Below are positions 10,960 to 20,724 of a stretch of DNA of 64,000 bases, one piece after another. The notes beneath the pieces are model-generated. The model did not search any database. It was not told the origin of the DNA and saw only the letters and a program-made list of their open reading frames with translations. The stretch lies in assembly GCA_024195585.1 (NCBI GenBank), contig SWBL01000009.1:186001-250000 (forward strand). The letters are read 5' to 3'. Both the position numbers and the translations under genes were made by a program. This DNA comes from Aureobasidium sp. EXF-3400 (Eukaryota > Ascomycota > Dothideomycetes > Dothideales > Saccotheciaceae). Position 1 is the stretch's first letter. Each line of letters opens with the position of its first letter.

Positions 10960-13128
10960 ATGCCACAGATTCGATATACCCTTCCATTGCTTCTCTCCTG
11001 GCTGGCTGCAGCAAGCCCATTGCCCGACAACCCTAACCTAGCACCAACAACCGATGCCAATACACATGCAAACCACATCTTCAATGCTGTGCATAACTCT
11101 ATGCGCCAGTTTGGCTCATCTTTGAATCACAATGGCATGTCTCTCTTCATCGCTACAGTCCCCGAGGATACAGAGTTCTATCACGGAACATCGACCAAGG
11201 ACCGTGTAAATGGCACACAATGGCTTGCTTTCGAGCCTGAGCATGCTCTAATATTCGCTCGAGGTCGTCGAGGACCCCCACCCGGAAGCCCCCCTGGTAA
11301 AGGTCATGCACCTCCCACCGAAGCTGAAGAAGGAGATCTCGAGGGACCGTATTCACCTGGTTGGATCTCAAGCCACTCGAAGCCAGGGAACGAAGATCCT
11401 GAGAAGAAGAAGCATAATCCTTCTGAGGATCGACCCAAGCATCGTGAAGGGAAGGGCCGTCCGCGCAAGAACCATGGTGACAAGGGATGTCACGATCCAA
11501 CCCGGAACTGGTCTCGTCCGGACGCTCCGCATCATCACCCGCCGCCACCTCATCGGGAACCCCCTTCACACCATCATGATGGTCCTCCACATCGTTGTCC
11601 GCCTGGAGAGGGCCATCTTCCTTGCCCCGGCCCTCCAGGCGAGGGTCGTCATCAACCACCTCCTAGAAATCCTCCTTTCGAGCATCACGGACCCCCAGGG
11701 CGGCATGAGCACCACGATGAGGACCACGACGGCCGTGATCATCACAAGCATCATGGACCTCCGCCTCATGAGTTTTTTGACGAGTTCAATGACCCGCACA
11801 GTGACCGCCCTGAACACCATGGATTCTCCATACCATCAGTTGGTTACTGGGTACATCGTCTTGGTGATTTGTTGCGCAATCCCAAACGGCGCCATGTACC
11901 TCTTCCTCCCGTCTCGCTCAACAAAGCTACCCAGTCTGAGAATATCGAAAGCAGGGCCGAACAAGAACCGCTGATCTCAGACAACCCTGAAGACCAGTCT
12001 TCTGGTTATCTGCACACTTACCGCACAAAGCATAATCTCCGCTTACTTTACGTCGACGGCCAATCGGCTGCCAAGTCAAAGAAGGGAACTCTCGACACCC
12101 AAGATGTATTGCTCTTGGGAAACAGCATAGATCACGACTCAGGCATGTTTGGCGAGAGAGAACGTGCAGCACAGTTGTGCAAGCTTGCCCACGAGCAATG
12201 GGACAATCGTATCGATGGTGTCCTACGCATGGAAGGTGGATTTGAGATCATCCTGTGCGACTTTGCTGCTCATCTGGATGTCGTCAGCATTGTTAAGACC
12301 GATCCTAAGGCTGGTGGTGGCTTTGGTGGTGGCGGTGGTAATGGCGATGGTTTCAACTACTACCGTGCTGTCGCTGCCCGCTATCATGGCATTGGTGGCG
12401 GTCGTGTGGTGGTTAACTACGAGCAATTTGTCTCTGCCTTTGCCTACCCAGAAGCCATCAACTTCGACAAAACTGGTCGTCCTCGCCTCAACAACGAATC
12501 TAACACCATCGACGATGTTCGCAAAGCCGTGGACGAAATGGTCCTGCGCAAGGCCGAAAACATCGAAGCTGTGAACTGGCAAGCCATCGTTGACATGGTT
12601 GTCGCACGCTACGCTGACCGTATCGAGTATCTTGCTTCAGGCTCTTTGAACACACTCTCTGCGTTGCAAGCAGAGATTGGACGTGCACTGCGCCCATTTA
12701 TCGACCACAACGCCCGCAACTCTACTTCAGAGATCGAACGCTGCGCTTCACAATTCCTTCCCGATCATATTTCTACAACATCAACGAATGTTGCAGCTCA
12801 AGCAATTCGCCAAGTAACAACTACACTGTGCACTGCCTTGTTCACCGCATCTGAGCAAATCGATTACACTACCGCCTTGGAGCAGCTCAAAGAGTTGAAG
12901 GATCACCTCGCTTGGACAACATGGAAGCAATGTCGTGGCTGCGCAGTAGACGAGATCTGTTTCTTGCCCATCTGGCCTGTGGGTACAGCAGAGGACTTTG
13001 AACAGCCAAAGTGCAGGTCTGATGTTAGTCTTGCACCTGGTCATGGTGATGGGGATCGCTATTGGAATGACTTTGGTGGACCTGGACGTCGAGGTCCTGG
13101 CTCAAAGCCTGGGAGGAGATCTGTCTGA
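10960..13128 (+). CDS. Secreted protein with HGT / WLAFEPEHA / YLHTYR motifs and a large His/Pro-rich insert
   Basis: A single exon of 722 residues. I chose the ATG at 10960 because it opens a clean signal peptide (MPQIRYTLPLLLSWLAAASP); the frame continues upstream without another ATG. Residues 25-102 form a compact block ending FYHGT...WLAFEPEHALIFA. Residues 103-348 are a low-complexity insert of Pro, His, Gly, Asp and Glu. From residue 349 the fold seems to resume with GYLHTYRTKHNLRLLYVDGQSAAKS, a Gly-rich loop (about 448-460), and a long helical tail with several Cys. I remember similar secreted fungal proteins of unknown function in which the two blocks lie closer together. The order HGT, then a WLAFEPEHA-like helix start, then YLHTYR resembles an ADP-ribosyltransferase core by eye; that is inference only. 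Confidence 0.85.
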   Translation: MPQIRYTLPLLLSWLAAASPLPDNPNLAPTTDANTHANHIFNAVHNSMRQFGSSLNHNGMSLFIATVPEDTEFYHGTSTKDRVNGTQWLAFEPEHALIFARGRRGPPPGSPPGKGHAPPTEAEEGDLEGPYSPGWISSHSKPGNEDPEKKKHNPSEDRPKHREGKGRPRKNHGDKGCHDPTRNWSRPDAPHHHPPPPHREPPSHHHDGPPHRCPPGEGHLPCPGPPGEGRHQPPPRNPPFEHHGPPGRHEHHDEDHDGRDHHKHHGPPPHEFFDEFNDPHSDRPEHHGFSIPSVGYWVHRLGDLLRNPKRRHVPLPPVSLNKATQSENIESRAEQEPLISDNPEDQSSGYLHTYRTKHNLRLLYVDGQSAAKSKKGTLDTQDVLLLGNSIDHDSGMFGERERAAQLCKLAHEQWDNRIDGVLRMEGGFEIILCDFAAHLDVVSIVKTDPKAGGGFGGGGGNGDGFNYYRAVAARYHGIGGGRVVVNYEQFVSAFAYPEAINFDKTGRPRLNNESNTIDDVRKAVDEMVLRKAENIEAVNWQAIVDMVVARYADRIEYLASGSLNTLSALQAEIGRALRPFIDHNARNSTSEIERCASQFLPDHISTTSTNVAAQAIRQVTTTLCTALFTASEQIDYTTALEQLKELKDHLAWTTWKQCRGCAVDEICFLPIWPVGTAEDFEQPKCRSDVSLAPGHGDGDRYWNDFGGPGRRGPGSKPGRRSV
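11266..12003 (+). repeat. Low-complexity His/Pro/Gly/Asp-coding insert
   Basis: About 740 bases encode runs such as HHHPPPPH and HHGPPPHE inside the secreted protein. It is not a perfect tandem repeat but is strongly biased to CAT/CAC, CCT/CCC and GAC/GAT codons. His clusters in a secreted protein could bind metal ions. Confidence 0.75.
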
Positions 13129-13474
13129 GAGTTGCTGATGTCAGGTTTTTCTTATGTGGTCTGTTGTTTCTTTTGTTAGATTTGGATTCTAGATACCCCC
13201 TTTACTAATTTTCTTGTCTGTTGCCTTTGCCTTATTCTTCACTTTCATAGTTCTGTAATTAGTCAGGCCGAGGGTCGAAAAGCTTATCATAGATATCTTG
13301 TATGAGACCGCTATTCTGCCGCCTCCCCCTATGTCGATCTATCACCATAAACATATGATTCCACCTACCTCTTCTTTAGCAGTACATCGCGTGCATGTAT
13401 TCCGTGAATAATCCAGCTTGATTCGATTAGAATGGACTTTATGAGAAGTATTTACAGCATTTTTTTCAACAATT
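13129..13474. other. Intergenic, no gene seen
   Basis: 3' flank of the secreted-protein gene and 5' flank of the tRNA. T-rich, with no open frame of note. Confidence 0.5.
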
Positions 13475-13548
13475 GGTTCTGTGGTGTAGTTGGTTATCAC
13501 TTCTGTCTAACACACAGGCGGTCCTGAGTTCGAGCCTCAGCGGAATCA
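13475..13548 (+). tRNA. tRNA-Val (anticodon AAC)
   Basis: A full cloverleaf can be drawn. The acceptor stem GGTTCTG pairs with CGGAATC (two G-T wobbles), followed by discriminator A. The anticodon stem TCTGT/ACAGG holds the loop CTAACAC with anticodon AAC, and the T arm is CTGAG-TTCGAGC-CTCAG. The D arm contains the A-box-like GTGTAGTTGGTTATCAC. There is no intron. A TTTT tract at 13552-13555 fits RNA polymerase III termination. Confidence 0.95.
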
Positions 13549-16500
13549 TCCTTTTGCCAGTCTCGCGCGATCCAATCTGAGCAGGACTGATACTTTTGGT
13601 GTTTGCTGCGCTGGTCATGAGCTACAGTTGACTGTTGACTTTGGCATTAAAAACTCGCAGGGCTCGAAGTTTTTTGACGAAACTCTGAGCATCTCCTGTA
13701 GAATGCCGATGCCGACGCTGATGCTGTTGAAACGCCGACACGTGGACGAACATGGCAGGTCTGTCTCTGCCTATTCACGAGGGCGATGCCAACTCCTCAG
13801 AAGTTGATAGAGAATCAGTTGCCGCGCAAGTCCTCAGATATGGCGATAAGGGCAGAGCGGTTACACACGCCTAACACCGCTTACCTCGTCTCGAGGTGTT
13901 TGCGTCTCGACCGACAGGACCGTCGTTCTCTCCTCCACATGCCCTCCGCATCTGCCACATCCCGAGTCTGGACTCTGCTCCGAACCGAGATTTGCTTCCC
14001 GCTCGGTTTGTGTGCCATCCGCGCTCTGTCACATGTTTGCCGCCAAGGTCTTGTGCACCGTTTTGAGCGAGAAGTTCTCGGAGCGAAAGAGTTCGGGAAA
14101 TCGGGAGTGTGGTTCTCGGCAGTGGTGGAGGAACGGTGTTTGTGGGGCAGTGTTCTGTGTCGGTACGTCGGGTTTTGAGATCGGGTGTTATGGTATGGTG
14201 GTATGTAGAAGTGGGGAGATGCTACAGATAAATGCATGATACGCGTGGGGAGATAGACAAGATATCGCTATGATTGTAGGGATAATCTCTAGCATTGTAT
14301 GTTGCTGTGAGAGATAGGGACGAAGATGGTTGTGGTGTACTGTGGTTGGACATCGGGATGTGGAGAATTGGTTCGTTCTCACTGCAACTGTCACGCCGAC
14401 AGTCGTTCACCAGCCTTACAAACCATGGAATGCTCGTCGGATCCCGCATCAGACACTGCCAGGCCGTACAACATCAGGTGTCTAGAGGGATCAAACAATC
14501 GCCGTGATTCTCGCAGCAATTCTCGCAGACTGATGAGGCTCAAAACAACATCATGCAATCTCGGTCCGAGAATGCTTGCATCTTGTTCTTTCAGTCGGCC
14601 ATTTTTTATGTTTGACCATCGAATCCTTGCTCGCATAGATTTTCTTCATCATGCAACGGAGCACACTCCACTTCCGTTCGACCTACGCCATGTTCTGATA
14701 CTTCAGGAACCAAGGCGAAGTAGATGAAAAAGCAGAGCCGCCTGCCTTGGCCTGCGTAACAAGATACCGATGATGATGTCTTCTCGTGCGTGTAGCCGTG
14801 AGATGCCGGCGCGACATGTATCTTTAGGTACCTATGAACTCTGTTTTGCTGCATCGAAGGCGCATCGAAGGATCTATATTTTGCTTTCGAATGACGGAGG
14901 CCACGAGGCGTTGCTTGTTCGCTCAGGAAAGGGGTTGGGGACCTTTGATCGTTGAGATGGAAAAGAGTTTTCCTCTCGATATTTGACCGAGCATATCAAA
15001 CGGGCTTCTTCATTGAACGAGCGCTCCTCGGGTCATAATGGCCTAAATGTTCCGACAAAGACAGCATGTGATTTTGTGGACAGCCTGATGTTCGTGTGAG
15101 TTCTCATTTCGCACGTTTCTCGGAAGAAATACTCCGTAGATCCTCGAGATAGGGTGAATGCAGAATTCTCTGATGTTTTGGACGAGAAAGAAACGGAATG
15201 TGGGTCTTCCCCAAGGGCGCCATCTCACCCCACACCCGAATCTTGGCCGTTGGATTGTCAAGTGGAGACGAGAAAGCGTATTTGCAAATCCTCCTCGCTT
15301 GATGGAGCAGAATTTTGATATACGGCCCGATCAACCATGCTCATGTGTAATCGGCCGAGAATATGAGCCTCGACAATGGCATCGTATGCGAGCGTATGGT
15401 TTCATAACAACTGGTACTTGGTTGTCGTGATGGTAGACAGGCAGAGCTGGATCTCATTAATGCTGCGATTGGCAACAGGATCTTCAGTGTGCAGATACTT
15501 ATACGCAGTGTCTTGGACGATCAACTGACAATACACGCTCAAGTCCCAGCGAGGATGCCAACCGTGTAAGCCCACAAGAAGCGAGAGCGTTCGAATCGCG
15601 ATAGAACATTCTTTCGATGCGGGCCAGGTTCAGGCAGACTCCAAGAATGTCAAGGACCTACACCGATACTGCCCATGTGACCTTCGACAGATGGATTGGC
15701 AAGTCTCGAAGGCCTTGATGCACGAACATTAGTGTAACTGCTCGTGAGTCGTGGGATATCTGTTTGGAGAAATCATAACAGACTTCGTCGAGACTGAATT
15801 CTAGGCCATTGTGCATGAGTCGTCTTCCAAGTCGTCTCCACGTTGCAATTATGGGTGACAGAGATAGATCTGACATCCCTTACCGCTGAGCAAGGAGATC
15901 TCAAGTCAACACAGGCCATGATCACCTCAGATGCATGACGCCGGTTGTCACAGAATGTTGTGTTTGAAGTCAAAGAGGTTTTGATCAGCGTCGACCACTC
16001 GGTCTTCTCTGCGGCTGGAACTGAATGGCTACGTAGTGCCGAGCAATTACCCCGAGTCGGAAGAAGCACCAGTCGCGCGCCTTCCCCGGCCTTTCTCGGT
16101 AGGTGCGGCCGCCAATTTGTCCTGGAGAGAGACCTGTCGGGCCGGCAGCGAGTATGCGGATTGCGACGGGTTCGTGGGGATGAGGCGATCCACTGTGGTT
16201 TTGAGGCCGAGCAAGATCTGACGAGTTCGGTATTTCTTCTCTGCTCTTCCCTCCGTTCTTTCTTTCTTCCAGCTCTCAGTTGTTATCACAAATATTGCGC
16301 CGTCTATCAAACACCAGCACACCATCGCACCGCTTAGCACATCAGCCTTTTTTTGCTTCTGCCGTCAGTCCCCAGATTCCCCACGCACTCGCCGATCAAC
16401 AACAACGACTCGTGTGCGCATATCACGCGGATTTTGCCCGTCCTTCCATCCGACCTCTGCCAATTACTGGCTCTTTAGCCGGCTACCGTCGCTCTTCGCA

Positions 16501-16751
16501 CGTTGGATCTTCCCCTCGGCTTAATTTTCTACCACACACGACTCGCTATTCCCCAAGTCGGCCGAGAGCAGACCTGTCCCTAACAGCCGATCCCTCGCCC
16601 ACACTCCAATCCCTCTGAGTCGTCATAGCCGACTCTTTCTCAGCCCTTTCAGCTTAAAGTCCAGCCCTCCCCTGGCCTATCTCTTCTCCGCATTCCTCCA
16701 CAAAACTTTCTCCAGTTTATCCTGTCGACTTTGCACTCTACTACACACACA
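13549..16751. other. Gene-poor 3.2 kb stretch, ending in a pyrimidine-rich leader
   Basis: Only short frames on both strands, none with recognisable motifs or a fungal-style splice pattern joining them. The last 550 bases (about 16200-16751) are rich in C and T and directly precede the next gene, so they are probably its promoter and a long 5' leader. No transposon ends or terminal repeats were seen. Confidence 0.5.
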
Positions 16752-17168
16752 ATGGACTCTTACTCAAACCAACACTTCTACGCCCAGCAAAGACCTGCCT
16801 ACCCTCAGTCTTCTTACAACAACCAATCAAACTTCACAAGCTCGGCCAGCCTTTCATCACTGGCTTCCATCAACACCAGCCCTGATCAGACCAACATGAG
16901 CTCTCGTCAGTCACCCACTCTGGTCTCTGCTGCGCCCGTGTCGTCGCCTAGTCAGTCTCAGTTCTCGTTGCCTCCCGCACAGAACAACTACTACGAGCAA
17001 ATGCCTCAGTTCCCTCAGCAACACCGCGGTAGTTTCTCCGAAGAGCAGAAACCCAGAGGCCTCAACGACGCATCTCCCTTCCTGCAGGACTTCAGCCTCC
17101 TCGCCGAGGCTGCCAAGCGTGCTCAGATGGCCGTCATGATGAGAGACTTTGACGATCTTGAGATGTAA
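16752..17168 (+). CDS. Small Gln/Ser-rich protein with a conserved AEAAKRAQMA tail
   Basis: An intronless frame of 138 residues starting at the ATG in CACAATGGAC, a good fungal start context; an in-frame upstream extension has no other ATG. The first 100 residues are disordered, rich in Gln, Ser, Tyr and Pro. The last 30 residues (FSLLAEAAKRAQMAVMMRDF) form an amphipathic helix that I have seen at the C-terminus of small proteins in other filamentous ascomycetes, whose function I do not know. The contrast between a variable body and a compact tail, plus codon usage like its neighbours, argues that it is real. A role in binding a partner through the tail helix is inference. Confidence 0.75.
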   Translation: MDSYSNQHFYAQQRPAYPQSSYNNQSNFTSSASLSSLASINTSPDQTNMSSRQSPTLVSAAPVSSPSQSQFSLPPAQNNYYEQMPQFPQQHRGSFSEEQKPRGLNDASPFLQDFSLLAEAAKRAQMAVMMRDFDDLEM

Positions 17169-18316
17169 TGCGAGCGTTTCTGCTCAGATGACTTTCAAAG
17201 CATGCATTTTCAGTGCGTTATGGGTTACGATTGGATGATAAACGGAACGGAAGGCGTTTTCACGAATGGATGTGTTTTTAGTATGGCGTTGGTTGGCTCG
17301 TGATGAATGACAACGAGGGCCTGGCTGGGATTGGGACTTTACTAGAGATTCCCCCATGATTTTTGTACAACAGCAGATTAGCTCCTACAAGGACAAGACC
17401 TCGCAAGAGGCAGAATACAAGATATTCCAAAGCACTCAACTTCTCTATTGTTCGGCTTTTGTGATAGCCCTGCATGTCACTTCCCCAGCTTCGGCATGTC
17501 ATGTTGATCGAAGCGGCGATTAAGTTGACTGCGGGTGGCAACCGAGGCATCCATATACCGTATTCCTAGCACGACAGTCGTCATTGTGTCTTGCGACGGC
17601 ATGACGAACTTGGGGCAATAATGGATGACAGAAGTAAAATACGACCACCGAGGTTGACCTCGCAACACCAGAAAGGCGGAAAGTGGGAAGAAAGATGGCA
17701 CATGCACAGGCGCGCTGTTTGCACGTTGGTGACGGTTGTTTCAAGCCGTGCTGCCTGCAGAAGATGTGGGCATTGTGTTTCAATCGGTCTGAGAATGACC
17801 AAAGGAGAGACATGTCACCGTAGACAGAAGAGAAGCACAGCAAAGCGCTTGTGGACACAATGATAGTTATCAAGAATTGAAGTGATTGTTTTGGTGTTGG
17901 GTAACCGGGAAATTTGAAGGTCGATCTCCTAGGCTGTGCCTGGCAAAGCTGACTTTGGGCCAATGGCAACGAGCAGTCGTGTCGCTGCATCCGTCGCTCC
18001 CAGCCAGTCCAAGCGCTCAATCACGAACCGAACCTTGAGTGCCTGCCTGTTCAACCCATTTTTCCTCTGCACACTCGTCGTCGTCGCGCCTTCCTCGAGG
18101 ACTGCAATAATATTCCGTCGCGCGCTGCCCTCTTTTGTGAACCGACCGCCGTCGCTCTTGCCTAATACCCGCATCTCGCACCTCCCTCCGCACGTGTTGT
18201 CGAGTCGCAACGCCATCTCACTCTTTCGTCGCCAACGCTTCCTGTCATTCTACTCCCAAAACATTACGCCAGCATCTTAATAATTACTCGCGCATCAATT
18301 GCGCTCGCGCCGAAAC
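17169..18316. other. Intergenic, upstream of the syntaxin gene
   Basis: No gene supported. The final 350 bases are C/T-rich (runs of tcgtcgtcgc, cttcctcg) and look like a promoter and leader for the downstream gene. Confidence 0.5.
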
Positions 18317-19514
18317 ATGGCTTACAATAACAACAACCAATACTCGGGCTACGGCGGAAACCCCTACGGCGATGGAGACAACCCGTACGGAAACGAAGGA
18401 TACGGCCAAGCGAACCCCTACGGACAGTCGTACGGTGATGTGTGTATTGTTGACCTTGTCGCAAGACCCGAGATACTGACTCCGCACAGCAGCAGCCTCT
18501 CCAACCTCCGGCACCCACTCGCCATGGAGAATCGAACTACTCGGCAATGACTCAGGACTCGCAGTACAGCACAACGCAAGCTGCCACCGCACCTGGTCAA
18601 CATCCCGCTGGCGTAGTCGCTACTGGTACTCAGCCCACAATGCAACAGGCAGCTCCCACTGTCCTCAGCAACCAGGACTTCTTGTCGCGCGTCGAGGCCG
18701 CAAAGGCCGATATCCGTCAATTGACCCAGTACATTTCCGAGATTGCCGCAGCTCACCAGCGCACTCTGAACAGCCCCGACGCTTCTTCCAACTCGGCTCT
18801 TGAGTCTATCATCACCCAAACGCAGGTTCTCAACACTTCCATCAAGGATCAGATCAAGTTCCTCGAGACGGATGCAGCCAGAAGCGGACGCAACAACAAC
18901 ATCAAGAACAGCCAGGTCGGTCAGCTCAAGACTAGCTTCAAGAAGCAGCTCGAGGAGTACCGCAACGAGGAGGCCAGCTACGAGCGCCGATACCGTGAGC
19001 AAATCGCCCGTCAATACCGCATTGTCAACCCTGAGGCGACCGATGCCGAAGTCCAAGAGGCCTCCAACGCCGACTGGGGTAACGAGGGTGTTTTCCAGAC
19101 TGCTGTATGTTTAGCTCTTGCTCGATTCTCAATTATGCATGCTAACATCATCTCTAGCTCAAGACTAACCGCTCGGCCACTGCCAGCACCGTTCTCGGTG
19201 CTGTGCGTGCTCGTCACAACGACATCCAGCAGATCGAGCGTACTTTGATCGAGCTGAACAAGCTCTTTGAGGATCTTGCCGAGGCCGTCGTCATCCAAGA
19301 ACCCATGATCCAACAAGCCGAGCAACACACGGAAAACGTTAAGAAAGACACCGAAGCCGGTAACGTTCAGCTCGACAAGGGTATTAAGAGTGCTCGCAAC
19401 GCTCGCAAACTGAAGTGGTGGTGCTTGCTCATTACTCTTATTATTATCATCATCGTCGGTCTGGCTGTTGGTCTTACTCTTGGTCTGCGCAACAAAAACA
19501 ACAACCCTGCATAG
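18317..19514 (+). CDS. sso1: Plasma-membrane syntaxin (Sso1/2-type t-SNARE)
   Basis: Exons are 18317-18439, 18490-19104 and 19158-19514 with introns of 50 bp (donor GTGTGT) and 53 bp (GTATGT), both phase 0, giving 364 residues. The N-terminal 90 residues are Asn/Gly/Tyr/Gln-rich. An Habc helical bundle follows (about 95-215), then the SNARE helix (about 255-320, with the central-layer glutamine probably Q293 in AVVIQEPMI) and a C-terminal membrane anchor at 332-356 with a short NKNNNPA tail. Sso proteins pair with Sec9 and Snc on secretory vesicles and drive exocytosis at hyphal tips. The length is slightly above yeast Sso1 because of the N-terminal extension. Phase-0 introns at both domain edges restore conserved sequence. 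Confidence 0.94.
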
Positions 19515-20724
19515 AGCCACAATACTCTGTAGGCGGATCTATTGTACACGCTTGGATCACATTGGTCTCTCTTTTCTCGCAACATACCCGTTCAGATCTT
19601 ACGAACGCCACCACGTCGACGAACAGATCAGAACAGAATCGCCACATGCTCGCGCGCCCTCTAAGCCTAATTCGACGAACGGCTCAGTCACGAGTAGAGT
19701 GTTTGTTCTCCGACTGGGTGGCCGATGTGTGGATGAACAAAAAAGAGGACGCAACCGCAAAACTCCATGTCTTTTCTACCTTTACCCTTCTTGACGTTCC
19801 GGATGTTATCTGTTCCCTTCGTAACTATACTTAATAAACGAGGAGATATGACGATTTTCTGCGATCAGTTCACATCTGTTTTTGTTGTCTTTTTTGCTTC
19901 TTCCTGTTTATGTAAATTTGTATTACTCCCCCCAAACTAGCGAGAATATCAATCAATTAATCTCATTGTTATACAATCATTCATTCACTCACTTTGGCGT
20001 ACTCATATCTCTCTATGCGCAAAGTCATGTCATTTAAGCAGTTGTAGTTGTAAAAATGCACAGCGGTGTCCAGATACTGACAGGCATCCATCGAGAAAGC
20101 AACTATTCCTGCTTTCCTTGGATACACTCCCTAGATTGCAGAGTTATGTGCCTTTATACAGCAGCTGGACTTTTGCGGAAGGAGAACAGGAGATGCAGGT
20201 TCCAGCACAACGATGATGGAAGTTTGATATCACAATGCACAGTTCCATCTTGACGGGCGATAAGATCCATAGAGAGCTGATGATATAATGACTCTCACTG
20301 GATCTTTTCCATTTCCTGAAAACACTGTGCCTTTCTACAGCACACTACAAATTGATATCAGAGGAGGAGAAACAGTGTGAATGTTGAGGATGGATGTAAA
20401 CTCCTTTAGTGGTATTAGATATTACATAAAAACCTTAAACTACGACTATAGAGGACAGTAGCGACAGTGGTGTACGTCAAAGGAAAGGTAGAATCACAGG
20501 GTCGAGGGAAGGGGAAGGAGGGAAGAAGGGCACAACAGCGCAGCAGGAGGAATTAGAAACAGAGATTAGTGAGTGAAGTTAGTAACGGCAAGAAGGAGGG
20601 AGAGGGAAGGGGTAAGCAACAGGAAAAGAAGCAGTCAGAGGAGTGAGAAGAAGGAAAGCAAAGAAGGAGAATAGCAAGGTCCTCAACACAACCAGAAACA
20701 GTACCATCCTCCCTTCTTGTCTCT
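19515..20724. other. Intergenic with a likely polyadenylation signal
   Basis: Convergent 3' flanks of sso1 (+) and the cysteine-repeat gene (-). AATAAA at 19833-19838 lies about 320 bases after the sso1 stop and could mark its 3' end. A purine-rich stretch at 20490-20700 (ggaaggag, agggaagg) is, on the minus strand, the pyrimidine-rich 3' flank of the next gene. Confidence 0.5.

Noticed and set aside
11153..11659. Open frame of 168 codons on the minus strand
   Set aside because: It mirrors the low-complexity His/Pro-coding insert of the secreted protein and has no independent features.
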